Below, one piece after another: positions 23,572 through 32,596 of a stretch of DNA of 64,000 nt. Each line of letters begins with the position of its first letter. Positions within the stretch are counted from its first letter, which is position 1. Source of the stretch: Craterilacuibacter sp. RT1T (GTDB taxonomy: Bacteria > Pseudomonadota > Gammaproteobacteria > Burkholderiales > Chromobacteriaceae); assembly GCF_023502145.1 (NCBI RefSeq), contig NZ_JAMFLI010000003.1, positions 292,989-356,988 of the forward strand, in the 5' to 3' direction. The notes beneath the pieces are model-generated. The model was not told the DNA's origin. It saw nothing but the letters and a program-made list of their open reading frames with translations, and ran no database searches. Position numbers and translations under genes: made by a program.

Positions 23572-24807
23572 ATGAAGCTAAGCCCCACCCTGCTCGCCCT
23601 GTCATTGGGTTTTGTCTTTACCCAAGGCCAGGCACTGGCTGCGCCGCCGCTGTCCATAAGCAACGGCATCAGCAAGGTGAGCATGCAAAATACCAACGCC
23701 TGGGTTGAGATCGATCAGGCTGCGCTCGATCACAATCTGAACACGCTTAAGGCCGAGGTCGGTAGCGCCAAGATTTGCGCCATTCTTAAGGCCGACGCCT
23801 ACGGCCATGGCGTGGCACAAGTGATGCCATCAATCATTGCCGCCCGCATCCCCTGTGTCGGCATTGCCAGCAATGAGGAAGCCAGGGTCGTGCGTGCCAG
23901 CGGCTACAAGGGCAAGGTCATGCGTGTGCGTACCGGTTCGCTGGCCGAGGTCGAAGACGGCATGAAATACAATATGGAAGAGTTGGTCGGCAACATCGAT
24001 TTTGCCCGTACGGCCGCCAGCATCGCCAAGCGCCACGGCAAAACGCTCAAGGTTCATGTCGCGCTGAACTCGGCAGGCATGAGCCGCAACGGCATTGATA
24101 TGTCGAACGAAAAGGGTCGCGCCGATGTGCTGGAACTGGTCAAAATCCCGGGGCTTAAAGTCGCCGGCATCATGACCCACTTCCCGATCGAGGATAAGGC
24201 CGAGGTTGAAAAGGATCTGGCTGTCTTCAAAAAGGATTCGGCCTGGCTGATCGAAGCAGCCGGCCTTAAGCGCAAGGATGTGATCTTGCACTGTGCCAAC
24301 AGCTTCGCCACGCTGGAAGTTCCCGAGTCGCGCATGGATATGGTGCGCCCCGGTGGTGCCATTTACGGCGACACAGTCCCGACCCGTACCGAATATAAGC
24401 GCATCATGGCGCTCAAGTCGCGCGTGGCCTCGGTCAACCCCTATCCGGCTGGCAACACCGTAGGCTATGACCGCACCTACACCCTCAAGCGCAACTCGCT
24501 GCTGGCCAACATCCCTATGGGTTACTCGGATGGCTACCGTCGTGTCTTTACCAACAAGGGGCATGTACTGATTAATGGCCAGCGTGCGCCGGTAGTAGGC
24601 AAGGTGTCGATGAATACCACCATGGTGGATGTGACCGATATTCCCGGAGTGAAAGCCGGCGATGAAGTGGTGCTGTTCGGCAAGCAAGGTTCGGCTGAAG
24701 TGACTCAGGCGGAAATGGAAGAAGCCAACGGCGCACTCCTGGCCGACCTCTACACCGTCTGGGGCAACTCCAACCCCAAGCTGCTGGTTAATACCAACAA
24801 GAAGTAA
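23572..24807 (+). CDS. Periplasmic broad-specificity amino-acid racemase (alanine racemase fold)
   Basis: 411-aa PLP enzyme of the alanine-racemase fold-type III family, broad-specificity (Bsr) branch. A Sec signal peptide (MKLSPTLLALSLGFVFTQGQ to LAA) directs it to the periplasm; housekeeping Alr lacks one. The PLP lysine is in CAILKADAYGHG, the PLP-phosphate region is around MNTTMVDVTDIPG, and the opposite-face Tyr is in NTVGYDRTYTL. Bsr enzymes make non-canonical D-amino acids that modify cell-wall and biofilm behaviour. The gene stands alone on the plus strand between two minus-strand steroid operons and ends at a strong terminator. No functional link to steroids is apparent. Confidence 0.88.
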   Translation: MKLSPTLLALSLGFVFTQGQALAAPPLSISNGISKVSMQNTNAWVEIDQAALDHNLNTLKAEVGSAKICAILKADAYGHGVAQVMPSIIAARIPCVGIASNEEARVVRASGYKGKVMRVRTGSLAEVEDGMKYNMEELVGNIDFARTAASIAKRHGKTLKVHVALNSAGMSRNGIDMSNEKGRADVLELVKIPGLKVAGIMTHFPIEDKAEVEKDLAVFKKDSAWLIEAAGLKRKDVILHCANSFATLEVPESRMDMVRPGGAIYGDTVPTRTEYKRIMALKSRVASVNPYPAGNTVGYDRTYTLKRNSLLANIPMGYSDGYRRVFTNKGHVLINGQRAPVVGKVSMNTTMVDVTDIPGVKAGDEVVLFGKQGSAEVTQAEMEEANGALLADLYTVWGNSNPKLLVNTNKK

Positions 24808-24831
24808 GAGGGGAAATATCCCCGGCAAGGA

Positions 24832-24862
24832 AAAAGGCCGGCATGGTGCCGGCCTGTCTTTT
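24832..24862. terminator. Terminator between racemase and KshB-like gene
   Basis: Stem GGCCGGC-atggt-GCCGGCC with an A-rich left flank and TCTTTT on the right. It serves the racemase gene and probably the convergent reductase gene. Confidence 0.8.
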
Positions 24863-24878
24863 ACGCTATCGCTTCGGC

Positions 24879-25904
24879 TTAATCCGGAAACGCCACCGCT
24901 ACTTTTTCGCTCAAGGGGATGGCCTGGCAGGCCAGCGTCCAGCCCTCGGCCAGATCGGCTTCATCCAGCGCGCTATTGGCGAGCAGCCTGACTTCGCCCT
25001 CCGTCACCTTGCACATGCACGAGGCGCAGCCTCCGACACGGCAAGAATGCGGCGCCGGCACGCCGCTGTTTTCCATCGCAGTCAGCAGGCTCTCGCCGCC
25101 ATGGGTGGCAATCTGGTAATGCACGCCGTCAAGCTGCACGCTCAGCGCAACTTCTGCCGGGCCTTCAGTTGGTGCGACAGGCAAAACTGCCTCGTTCTCG
25201 CCCGGCAAGGACACAAAGCGCTCGACATGCACCCGCCCTTTGGCAAAACCCTGCGCTGCCAGCGCCGCTTCGGCGGCATCCATAAACGGGCCGGGGCCGC
25301 AGATAAACGCTTCGGCGTGCGGCAACTGCCCGGCCAACTGGGCCAGCTGGCTGGCCGATGGCACGCCTTGCACGCTGTCCAGCCAGTGGATCACACTCAG
25401 CCGCGCCGGATAATCGCTGGCCAGCTGGCGCAAGCTGTCCCGGAAAATAATCGAGCGCTCGTCGCGGTTGGCGTAAACCAGCAACACCCGCCCCTGGCCA
25501 TGCAATAGCGCCGAGCGGGCCAGCGAATACACCGGCGTGATGCCGCTGCCGCCGGCGAACAGGACAAAATCCTGATCGTAGTTTTTTGTGGTAAAGACAC
25601 CCGCCGGCGGCATCACCTCCAGCGTGTCGCCGGCCTTGAGCTGATCGCAGATCCAGTTGGAGGCGCGCCCCGCGCTGACCCGCTTGATGGTGACCTTGGG
25701 CGCCTCATCCAGCTCTGGGCTGCTGGACAAGGAATAGCAGCGCGGCAAAGCGCCGTCAGGATGCGGGGTACGCAGGGTCAGAAACTGGCCGCTCGCATAG
25801 CGAAAAGCAACACGCAAGCTATCCGGCAGCTCGAACACGATGGATTTGCTGTCATGCGTCTCGTCGATGACGCGCGCTACGGTCAGGGTGTGATAGTGCG
25901 ACAT
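24879..25904 (-). CDS. kshB: Ferredoxin-NAD(P)H reductase of ketosteroid 9alpha-hydroxylase (KshB-like)
   Basis: 341-aa reductase with three modules: FAD domain (RCYSLSSSP), NAD(P) domain (GGSGITPVYSLARSALLHG), and a C-terminal plant-type [2Fe-2S] ferredoxin (CRVGGCASCMCKVTEG with the fourth Cys in WTLACQA). It would deliver electrons to the Rieske oxygenase KshA that hydroxylates C9 and opens ring B. No kshA-like gene is in the window. Start MSHYHTLTVARVIDE was chosen at 25904 because AAAGGA lies eight bases upstream; starts at 25913 and 25928 are possible. A phenylacetyl-CoA epoxidase reductase has the same architecture; the locus favours KshB. Confidence 0.78.
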   Translation of the reverse strand: MSHYHTLTVARVIDETHDSKSIVFELPDSLRVAFRYASGQFLTLRTPHPDGALPRCYSLSSSPELDEAPKVTIKRVSAGRASNWICDQLKAGDTLEVMPPAGVFTTKNYDQDFVLFAGGSGITPVYSLARSALLHGQGRVLLVYANRDERSIIFRDSLRQLASDYPARLSVIHWLDSVQGVPSASQLAQLAGQLPHAEAFICGPGPFMDAAEAALAAQGFAKGRVHVERFVSLPGENEAVLPVAPTEGPAEVALSVQLDGVHYQIATHGGESLLTAMENSGVPAPHSCRVGGCASCMCKVTEGEVRLLANSALDEADLAEGWTLACQAIPLSEKVAVAFPD

Positions 25905-26000
25905 GGTGCTCATCCTTTTATCAGCCAAGCGCCTGTTCCGGCGCTTGATCGGGTTCCATCGCGAGGCGGCTTGTATATTCCGGCCAAGCCCGCCCCAAAC

Positions 26001-26146
26001 TTAGAACCTGTTTACGATCTGCTGGGCATTGACGATACGGCGTTAAAAACAGCTTCGAAATGCTCATGTAGCACCGGTACATTCCGCTTGCTCAGCCGTT
26101 TTCGCCCTGTCTTGCCCTTGCTCGCGAGAGCGTGAACACGCTCTTA
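26001..26146. repeat. 146-bp MITE-like palindromic repeat, copy 2
   Basis: Same length and ends as the copy at 10067: begins TTAGAACCTGTTTACGATCT, ends CGTGAACACGCTCTTA. The last three bases (TTA on plus) are the TAA stop codon of the SDR gene at 26144. The element therefore sits exactly at the end of that reading frame. It lies between the SDR and the KshB-like gene, in a position where it could separate their transcripts. Confidence 0.85.
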
Positions 26147-26917
26147 CAAACTCATCACCAGCTGGGCGCTGTCGACCCGCACTTCGCTGCCGCTGATGGC
26201 GCGCGCTTCATCCGAGGCCAGAAACAGCACCACATTGGCCACATCGCGTGGCAAACACATGCGCGCAAGCGGGTCATGGTCGATGGTGAATTTGCTCATA
26301 TCGACCCCCTTTGGGTAAAGATCGGCCGTTAGCGGCGTCAGAATCCCGTCCGGATGGACCGAGTTGCAGCGGATGCGGTAGCGTTGCTTGCGGCAATGCA
26401 CGGCGACCGAGCGTGTCAGCGCGGCGACCGCGCCTTTGCTGGCGCTATAGGCTACAAAAGTATCCATGCCGCCTAGCGCCGCCACCGACGACATATTGAT
26501 GATGGCGCCGCCCTTCTCCTTCATCGCGGCAACCCCGGCCTGACAGCCGAGAAAATACCCGTCGGCATTGACCCGCATCACCTTTTGCCAGGCATCCAGC
26601 GTGCAGTCTTCGATGCTGGCCGGCGGGCAGATCGCCGCATTATTGACCAAAATATCCAGCGCACCGAAATGGCTAAGCGTCTTGTCCATGACGCGATTCC
26701 AGCTGTGCGCATCGGCAATGTCGTGCGGCAGGAACAAGGCCGCCTCCCCGATCTCGCGCGCCAGCGCGTTGCCGGCGTCGACGTTGACATCCGTTAACAC
26801 CACGCGCGCGCCTTGCGCGGCGAACAGCAGCGCGTCCTCGCGCCCGACGCCGCTGGCGGCTCCGGTAATCAAGGCGATTTTGCCGGCCACACGGCCGGAT
26901 TGACCGATTTCACTCAT
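26144..26917 (-). CDS. SDR-family 3-hydroxysteroid dehydrogenase
   Basis: 257-aa classical SDR. The cofactor motif TGAASGVG is at residues 18-25, NNA at 92-94, and the catalytic Ser143/144, Tyr157 and Lys161 (YSASKGA) are intact. It resembles 3alpha/20beta- and related hydroxysteroid dehydrogenases. Its position after two ketosteroid dehydrogenase genes suggests oxidation of the 3-hydroxyl (or a 7/12-hydroxyl of bile acids). The start overlaps the upstream stop (ATGA), so it is coupled to the flavoprotein gene. The stop codon is provided by the first bases of a repeat element. Confidence 0.8.
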   Translation of the reverse strand: MSEIGQSGRVAGKIALITGAASGVGREDALLFAAQGARVVLTDVNVDAGNALAREIGEAALFLPHDIADAHSWNRVMDKTLSHFGALDILVNNAAICPPASIEDCTLDAWQKVMRVNADGYFLGCQAGVAAMKEKGGAIINMSSVAALGGMDTFVAYSASKGAVAALTRSVAVHCRKQRYRIRCNSVHPDGILTPLTADLYPKGVDMSKFTIDHDPLARMCLPRDVANVVLFLASDEARAISGSEVRVDSAQLVMSL

Positions 26918-28617
26918 TGCATCAACTCCTCGGGTCTGGACATGGAGGCCGCGCGCTGTGCCGCGTGACGCGCGGCGCGGCGGCCGCTAAATACGCAGTC
27001 GGCCAGCGACAAGCCGGAAAGATAGATATTGGACGGGATGCCGACCGCGCTGCGCCCGGCAGCATAAAGCCCGCAAATGGCTTGACCCTGGCCATTCAAT
27101 ACTTCACCGGTGTGCTCGTTCACGGCGAGGCCGCCCAGGGTGATGGACGACAAGGGGAAAAACTTGAACTGCGGCGACAAGTCCAGCGCGTAAAACGGGC
27201 CTTGCTTCAGTTCGCGCCGCATCGCGCGCGATTTGCCGACTTCATCCTCCGCCTCACCGCGCGCCGCCCGGTTATTGGCCTCGATGGCGGCGCGCAAGGT
27301 GGCCGGATTCATGCCCAGCTTTTTGGCCAGACGCTCCGGCGTCCAGCCACGGCTAACCCCCAGCAGCATACCGGCCAGCGCCGGCCATTTCTGGAATCCC
27401 CACAGCTCCTTGCCGAAACACTCGCGTATCGCCTGCCAGCGCAGCTTTGCATCCAGCACCAGCCAGGCCTGCCCGTTTTGGTGCTCGATAATTTCATTAC
27501 CCAGCGTCGAGCCGTACACTTCCTCGTTGCAGAAGCGGGCGCCCTGACGGGTAACGGCAATCCCCTTGGGCCATGCATAAGGCGGCGAGATAAAGCGCCA
27601 CGCCGAAACCTTATCCATGCGCTTGATGTCGCCACCCACCGATTGCCCCAGACGAATACCCGCCCCGTCGCAGCCGGTGCTGCCATTGCGCCAGTTGTCC
27701 AGATAGCGCGGCGCGTACTGCGCCAGCATGCCGCGGTTGAACATAAAGCCGCCCGCAGTCAGCACCACGCCACGACGGGCACGCACCAGGATGGGTTGAG
27801 CGTGGGCAAGCTCGATATTCAGCGTCTCGTGCCTGAGCGCCTCGGCTTCGTTTGGCTTGAACGCATATTTAAGGTTGGCATCCCGGTGCGCCGCCTTGTG
27901 GCGCGCGGCCGCATCCGAGCCCGGTGGCAATTGCCATAGCTCGGCACCCAGCACGCTGCCGCCAGCATCCACCAGCAACCGCCGCACCGTGGTTTGTGTC
28001 ATCACCTGCGCCTGGCTTGCGCGTACCGCCTTTTTCAAAATGGCAAAAAGCGTGGCCCCCGACTGCCCCGACGAGACCACACGATGGCCGCGCATGGCTG
28101 GTGCATGCTTGCCGGCCATGGCCGGCACCGTTTCATTGCCGGAGTAATACAAAAACACCCCGTCCGGCGGATACGAGGTCTTTTTTTGCGGCATGGTGCA
28201 GCCAAAAGGCACGCCGTACTTCTCCAGCCACGCCAGATTGCCGGCGCTATCGCGGCAAAAACGCTGCAATGTCGCGTTTGACACCGCCTCGCCCACCTCT
28301 TGCTGCAGATACTCGAACATCGCCTCGGGCGTGTCCGCGATGCCGGCCTCTTTTTGCTGGCGTGTCCCGCCACCGGCATACACCACCCCGCCCGAGAGCT
28401 GGCTGGCCCCACCGCCTTCGAAGCGGTCGACCACCAGCACTTGCGCCCCTTCCTCGCGTGCCTGCAAGGCGGCGCAGGCGCCGGCGGCACCCAGCCCCAC
28501 CACCAGCACGTCGGTTTCCAGATCCCAGCGGATATCGGCCGCATCCGCCACCTGCTGCGGCGGATAAACTTCGCTGCTGCTGGCTAAAGGCTTGACTGTC
28601 CAGCGGGCGCTTAACAT
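26914..28617 (-). CDS. FAD-dependent 3-ketosteroid dehydrogenase, probably Delta4-(5alpha) type (TesI-like)
   Basis: 567-aa flavoprotein of the fumarate-reductase/KstD superfamily. The Rossmann motif is VLVVGLGAAGACAALQAREEG, followed by GGGASQLSGGVVYAGGGT. The C-terminal flavin block GLYAAGRSAVGIPSNIYLSG and LADCVFSGRRAARHA resembles the Delta4-(5alpha)-ketosteroid dehydrogenases more than the Delta1 type, which has the YPGAG motif. It would introduce the C4-C5 double bond into 5-saturated ketosteroids such as those from bile acids. Its 5' end overlaps the neighbouring KstD-like gene by 7 bp. The regiospecificity is inferred from motif recall only. Confidence 0.78.
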   Translation of the reverse strand: MLSARWTVKPLASSSEVYPPQQVADAADIRWDLETDVLVVGLGAAGACAALQAREEGAQVLVVDRFEGGGASQLSGGVVYAGGGTRQQKEAGIADTPEAMFEYLQQEVGEAVSNATLQRFCRDSAGNLAWLEKYGVPFGCTMPQKKTSYPPDGVFLYYSGNETVPAMAGKHAPAMRGHRVVSSGQSGATLFAILKKAVRASQAQVMTQTTVRRLLVDAGGSVLGAELWQLPPGSDAAARHKAAHRDANLKYAFKPNEAEALRHETLNIELAHAQPILVRARRGVVLTAGGFMFNRGMLAQYAPRYLDNWRNGSTGCDGAGIRLGQSVGGDIKRMDKVSAWRFISPPYAWPKGIAVTRQGARFCNEEVYGSTLGNEIIEHQNGQAWLVLDAKLRWQAIRECFGKELWGFQKWPALAGMLLGVSRGWTPERLAKKLGMNPATLRAAIEANNRAARGEAEDEVGKSRAMRRELKQGPFYALDLSPQFKFFPLSSITLGGLAVNEHTGEVLNGQGQAICGLYAAGRSAVGIPSNIYLSGLSLADCVFSGRRAARHAAQRAASMSRPEELMQ

Positions 28618-30317
28618 ACCGCCACCTCGCGTACGGGTGCGGTGACGGTTACATCAGTCGCCGCAATATGCAGCGCCGCGCGATAACCGAAAGTCATGGC
28701 TGGCCCCAGTGTCGAGCCGGCGCCCGGATAGGAAGGCCCCATCACCGAAGCCGAGGTGTTACCGATGGCGTAGAGGCCGGCAATGGGTTCGCCGCCTTCA
28801 TGCAACACGCGCGCATGCTCGTCGGTGAGCAGGCCGCCCTTGGTGCCGATATCGCCGGCGTCCAGCTTCATCGCATAGAACGGCCCCTTGGCAATGGGCG
28901 CAAGACAGGGATTGGGCTTTACATTCACATCGCCGTAATAGCGGTCAAATACATTGCTGCCCTTGCCATAGTCGCGGTCGGTGCCGCTGATGGCATCTTC
29001 ATTGACCCGCGCGACCGTCGCCAGCAAACCGTCACTATCGACGCCGATTTGCTGCGCCAATTGTGGCAGCGTGTCGGCCTTCCAATACACGGCATTGAGC
29101 CAGCTCTTGCGGTCCGGCGCCACCTGCCCCGGCATCAAGGGGCCCATCGGGTATTTGTAGCGAAAATCGGCATCGAAAATCAGCCACGCCGGCACGCAGC
29201 GCCCGTTTTCGCGGTGGCGCGCATACATGGCGGTGACAAACTCGAGATAGGGTTTGGCTTCGTCGACAAAACGCTGCCCTGCGCCATCGACCGCAATGCA
29301 GCCGGGCAAGGAGCGTTCGGCGAACAGGCCGCGCTGGCTGGCTTCCTTGGGTACGCCCACGCTGGGCACCCACCATGCCCAGTCCATCAAATCGGTTTTG
29401 GCGCCCAGCGCCTGCCCGGCCAGCAAGGCATCCCCGGTATTATTGGGCGGCGTGACGCCCCAGGCGGCGGAGTTGGGCTGCGGCAGGTACTGGTCGCGCA
29501 GCGCCTGATTGCGCTCGAAACCGCCGGCGGCGAGAATCACCCCGCGCCGCGCGCCAAGTTCCAGCGCCTTGCCGCCTTGCTCGGCCGTCACCCCGACCAC
29601 CCGCGCACCATCAAACTGCAAGGCCTTTAACGGCGTATTCAGGTACAGCGGGATTTGACGGGTCATCAGCCCGTGCCTGAGCCCGGCCACCAGCGCATTC
29701 CCCAGCGCCAGACGCCGGTCGGTCTTGCGCCCCAGTTTTCTGCGCGCGCGAAAGTCGAGCATGTATTTGAGCATCAGCGTGCCAAACACCAGCTTCCAGC
29801 CTTTTTCCTTGGTCAGCATTTTGTGCGCCGCGCGTGCCGTCATGGAAACCTTGCCCATCAGCAGCGTCGCCGGGGATGCCGGCCGCAGCTGGTCCAGCTC
29901 TTTACCCAAAAGTGCGCCGTCAAACAGTTCCGGATCCATGGTGCGCCCCCCGGCCCGTGACCCATCCAGCTCGGGGTAGTAATCCGGATACAGATGGCAG
30001 GCGGCATAGCGAATGCGCGTTGCCCGGTGCAGGTAGTCGACCATCTGGTGGGCGGTGTCGACATAGGCGACAAGGCGTTTATCGTCGACCAGGCCTTGCG
30101 CCGCCGCGCGCACATAGCCAAGAACCTGCTCGCGGTCGTCCTCGATCTGGCGGTTCAGCGGGATCCAGATGCCGCCGCCCGAAATGGCCGACGTACCTCC
30201 GTAGCATTCGCTTTTCTCGATAACGGCTACGCTCAAGCCCTCATCGTGCGCCTTGATTGCCGCAAGCATCGCGCCGGCGCCTGAGCCGACGACAACGACG
30301 TCGAATTCCTGTTTCAT
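28611..30317 (-). CDS. kstD: 3-ketosteroid Delta1-dehydrogenase (KstD/TesH-like)
   Basis: 568-aa flavoprotein. The N-terminal FAD motif is VVVVGSGAGAMLAAIKAHDEG, then the KstD-typical YGGTSAISGGGIWIP. The C-terminus has the diagnostic block GLYAIGNTSASVMGPSYPGAG followed by STLGPAMTFGYRAA, which contains the active-site Tyr (in YPGAG) and the following Gly that contact the 3-keto group. It would desaturate C1-C2 of ring A, which with 9alpha-hydroxylation triggers ring-B opening. It lies between tesA2/hsaA and the second flavoprotein gene on the minus strand. Confidence 0.88.
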   Translation of the reverse strand: MKQEFDVVVVGSGAGAMLAAIKAHDEGLSVAVIEKSECYGGTSAISGGGIWIPLNRQIEDDREQVLGYVRAAAQGLVDDKRLVAYVDTAHQMVDYLHRATRIRYAACHLYPDYYPELDGSRAGGRTMDPELFDGALLGKELDQLRPASPATLLMGKVSMTARAAHKMLTKEKGWKLVFGTLMLKYMLDFRARRKLGRKTDRRLALGNALVAGLRHGLMTRQIPLYLNTPLKALQFDGARVVGVTAEQGGKALELGARRGVILAAGGFERNQALRDQYLPQPNSAAWGVTPPNNTGDALLAGQALGAKTDLMDWAWWVPSVGVPKEASQRGLFAERSLPGCIAVDGAGQRFVDEAKPYLEFVTAMYARHRENGRCVPAWLIFDADFRYKYPMGPLMPGQVAPDRKSWLNAVYWKADTLPQLAQQIGVDSDGLLATVARVNEDAISGTDRDYGKGSNVFDRYYGDVNVKPNPCLAPIAKGPFYAMKLDAGDIGTKGGLLTDEHARVLHEGGEPIAGLYAIGNTSASVMGPSYPGAGSTLGPAMTFGYRAALHIAATDVTVTAPVREVAVC

Positions 30318-30378
30318 CGGTTCATTCCTTATGCAGAAGCGCCCGCAGCGCGGGCGCGATGAGCTGTATTGGTGCGGC

Positions 30379-31560
30379 TTAGAGGAAAGGATCCAGCGTC
30401 TGCTCGCCCTTGAACAAGGTTGCCGCCAGGGCGCGGCCGAACATATCGGTGTTGTTGGCGATATGCGCGCGCCCGGTCATCAGGTCGAGGAAGATGCGGG
30501 TGAGCGGATTCTTGCGGTAGGTGCCGGAGCCGCCGCAGCAACGCAGCAGCTGGTTGACCAACTCGCCGCTTTGGTAGGCCACGCGCGAGATTTGATAGCG
30601 CCAGGCCATGCGGGTGTTGGGCTCGACCATCTCGCCCGCTTCAGCCGCGGCATAGATGCGGCGATAGTGCTCCAGCCGCAGCGTGCGCATTTCGTCATAG
30701 GCATTGATCGCCTGCGCGTAAGCCAGCTGCGCATTGGGGTCTTCGATGGCGCGGTTGCCCATGTTTTTGCTGACCAGGGGAGTGGCAAAGTCACGGAAGG
30801 CATCGGTCGCCGCCTTGAGCGCACCAATGCATGAGTTGGACACCGCCGGAATAAACATCTGGGCAAACGGAATGCGATATAGCGCGGCCGTATTCAGTTC
30901 GCGCCCCGGGTGGGCGGCTTCGACATGCTGGTTGGTGGCATGGGTGCGGTGCACCGGGACAAATGCGTCTTCAACCACGATATCGTGGCTGCCGGTGCCG
31001 CGCAGGCCGATCACATCCCAGTTGCGCTCGATACGATAGTCGGACTTGGGCAGCAGGAAGGTGCGATAGGTGTCCCCGCCCTTGCCTTCCGCCGGTTTGA
31101 GGTTGCCGCCCAAAAACACCCAGTCGCAGTTTTCGCAACCGGTGGAGAAGCTCCAGCGCCCACTGATGCGGTAGCCGCCCTCGACTTCGGTGACCTTGGC
31201 CACCGGCATATAGGTCGATGCGACAAGCGTGCTGCTATCCGTCCCCCACACATCCTGCTGTGCCGCATCCGCAAACAGCCCCAGCTGCCATGGATGCACC
31301 CCGACCACGCCATACATCCACGCGGTAGACATGCAGCCCTCGGCCAGAATCATCTGGATTTCGGCAAAGACAACCGGCGGCATTTCGTAACCGCCAAAAC
31401 GCTTGGGCTGCAGCACACGGAACAAGCCGGCTTCCTGCATATCGGCAATGGTTTCGGCCGGAATCTTCAGTTCGCGTTCGGCACGTTCGGCGCGTTCTTT
31501 CAGTGCAGGCACCAGTGCACGGGTACGCGCTATCAGTTGTTCGGCGGTGATTTGGGTCAT
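30379..31560 (-). CDS. hsaA: 3-HSA hydroxylase oxygenase component (TesA2/HsaA-like)
   Basis: 393-aa flavin-dependent monooxygenase of the acyl-CoA-dehydrogenase fold. It hydroxylates 3-HSA at C4 to the catechol 3,4-DHSA, using reduced flavin from a separate reductase (HsaB/TesA1, not seen here). Family features are RYRISGRWSFSTGCENCDW-like flavin-contact residues, ERNWDVIGLRGTGSHDIVVED, and a C-terminus QLLRCCGGSGTYRKNPLTRIFLD. It lacks the acyl-CoA dehydrogenase catalytic Glu motif. It heads the minus-strand group hsaA-kstD-flavoprotein-SDR and is divergent from tesD across a 190-bp spacer that carries a long inverted repeat. Confidence 0.88.
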   Translation of the reverse strand: MTQITAEQLIARTRALVPALKERAERAERELKIPAETIADMQEAGLFRVLQPKRFGGYEMPPVVFAEIQMILAEGCMSTAWMYGVVGVHPWQLGLFADAAQQDVWGTDSSTLVASTYMPVAKVTEVEGGYRISGRWSFSTGCENCDWVFLGGNLKPAEGKGGDTYRTFLLPKSDYRIERNWDVIGLRGTGSHDIVVEDAFVPVHRTHATNQHVEAAHPGRELNTAALYRIPFAQMFIPAVSNSCIGALKAATDAFRDFATPLVSKNMGNRAIEDPNAQLAYAQAINAYDEMRTLRLEHYRRIYAAAEAGEMVEPNTRMAWRYQISRVAYQSGELVNQLLRCCGGSGTYRKNPLTRIFLDLMTGRAHIANNTDMFGRALAATLFKGEQTLDPFL

Positions 31561-31625
31561 GCTGTCTCTCCTGGCTCATCAAAGCCCTTGTCGGCTGATG
31601 GCCATCCTTCCACCTTGACGCCAGC

Positions 31626-31700
31626 GCGGAATCGTCTGATTGGATTAGGCGCACACCGCTCGCCCGGCACACCGCTCCTAGGCCAATCAGACGATTCCGC
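31626..31700. promoter_or_regulatory. 18-bp perfect inverted repeat in the hsaA/tesD divergent spacer
   Basis: Left arm GCGGAATCGTCTGATTGG (31626-31643) and right arm CCAATCAGACGATTCCGC (31683-31700) are exact reverse complements around 39 bp. The pairing continues imperfectly inward (ATTAGGCGC against CCTAGGAGC). The location midway between divergent ring-degradation operons suits an operator or a looped regulator site. A mobile REP-like element is the alternative. Confidence 0.5.
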
Positions 31701-31750
31701 CGCTTCAGCCAAGGGCGACACTGACGCGTCAACAGCCAAGGTGAGGCCTT

Positions 31751-32596
31751 ATGAACGTCCATCCTTCCCCCATTCCGCTTGGCCGCTTTGCCACCCTGCC
31801 CTGCGGCTTGAAACTGCACTACCACGACGAGGGCAGCGGCACACCGGTGCTGTGGCTGCACGGCAGCGGCCCCGGCGCCAGCGGCTACAGCAACTTCAAG
31901 GGCAATGTGCCGGCCTTTACCGGTGCAGGCTATCGTTCGCTGGTGCTGGACTTGCCCGGCTTCGGCCTGTCCGACAAGCCGGATCATGTCGATTACGACC
32001 TCGATTTTTTTGTCGCCAAGGTAGCCGCCTTTCTCGAGGTCAGCGGCATCCGCTCTTGCGCGATACTCGGCAACTCCTTGGGCGGCGCTATCGCACTTGG
32101 CCTTGCCTTGAAACATAGCGACAAGGTGTCGGCGCTGATTTTGATGGCGCCAGGCGGGGTCGAGGAGCGTGAAACCTATTTCGCCATGCCCGGCATCGTC
32201 CGCATGGTTGAAACCTATGCCAAGGGGCCGATGGGGCCGGCCGAAATGCGCCATGTGATGACATTGCAGCTCTATGACCCGGCGCTATTGAGTGAAGAGC
32301 TGATTGCCGAACGCGCCGCCATCGCCCCCACCCAGCCCAAGAATCTGTTTAGCACCATGCGCGTACCGAATATGACGCAGCGGCTGCGCGAGCTGGCCTG
32401 CCCGGTTTTCGGCTTCTGGGGGCAGGATGACCAGTTCAATCCGGTGTCCGGCGTGATGAAGTTTCTCGCGCATACCCCCGATGTCCGCTTTACCGTACTG
32501 AACCGCTGTGGCCACTGGGTTCAGGTCGAACACCGCGCGCTATTCAACCGTCAATGCCTCGACTTCCTGAAGGAGCAAACATGCCCACAGCCCTGA
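31751..32596 (+). CDS. tesD: Meta-cleavage product hydrolase (TesD/HsaD)
   Basis: 281-aa alpha/beta hydrolase that cleaves the C-C bond of 4,9-DSHA, giving the HIP acid and 2-hydroxyhexa-2,4-dienoate. The oxyanion region is LWLHGSGPGASGYSNF, the nucleophile Ser109 is in LGNSLGG, the acid is Asp226 or 227 (GQDDQF) and the base is His255 (NRCGHWVQVE). It is the first gene of the plus-strand tesD-E-F-G operon and overlaps tesE by 16 bp. Length and motifs match the HsaD/BphD family; the steroid locus selects HsaD. Confidence 0.92.
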   Translation: MNVHPSPIPLGRFATLPCGLKLHYHDEGSGTPVLWLHGSGPGASGYSNFKGNVPAFTGAGYRSLVLDLPGFGLSDKPDHVDYDLDFFVAKVAAFLEVSGIRSCAILGNSLGGAIALGLALKHSDKVSALILMAPGGVEERETYFAMPGIVRMVETYAKGPMGPAEMRHVMTLQLYDPALLSEELIAERAAIAPTQPKNLFSTMRVPNMTQRLRELACPVFGFWGQDDQFNPVSGVMKFLAHTPDVRFTVLNRCGHWVQVEHRALFNRQCLDFLKEQTCPQP

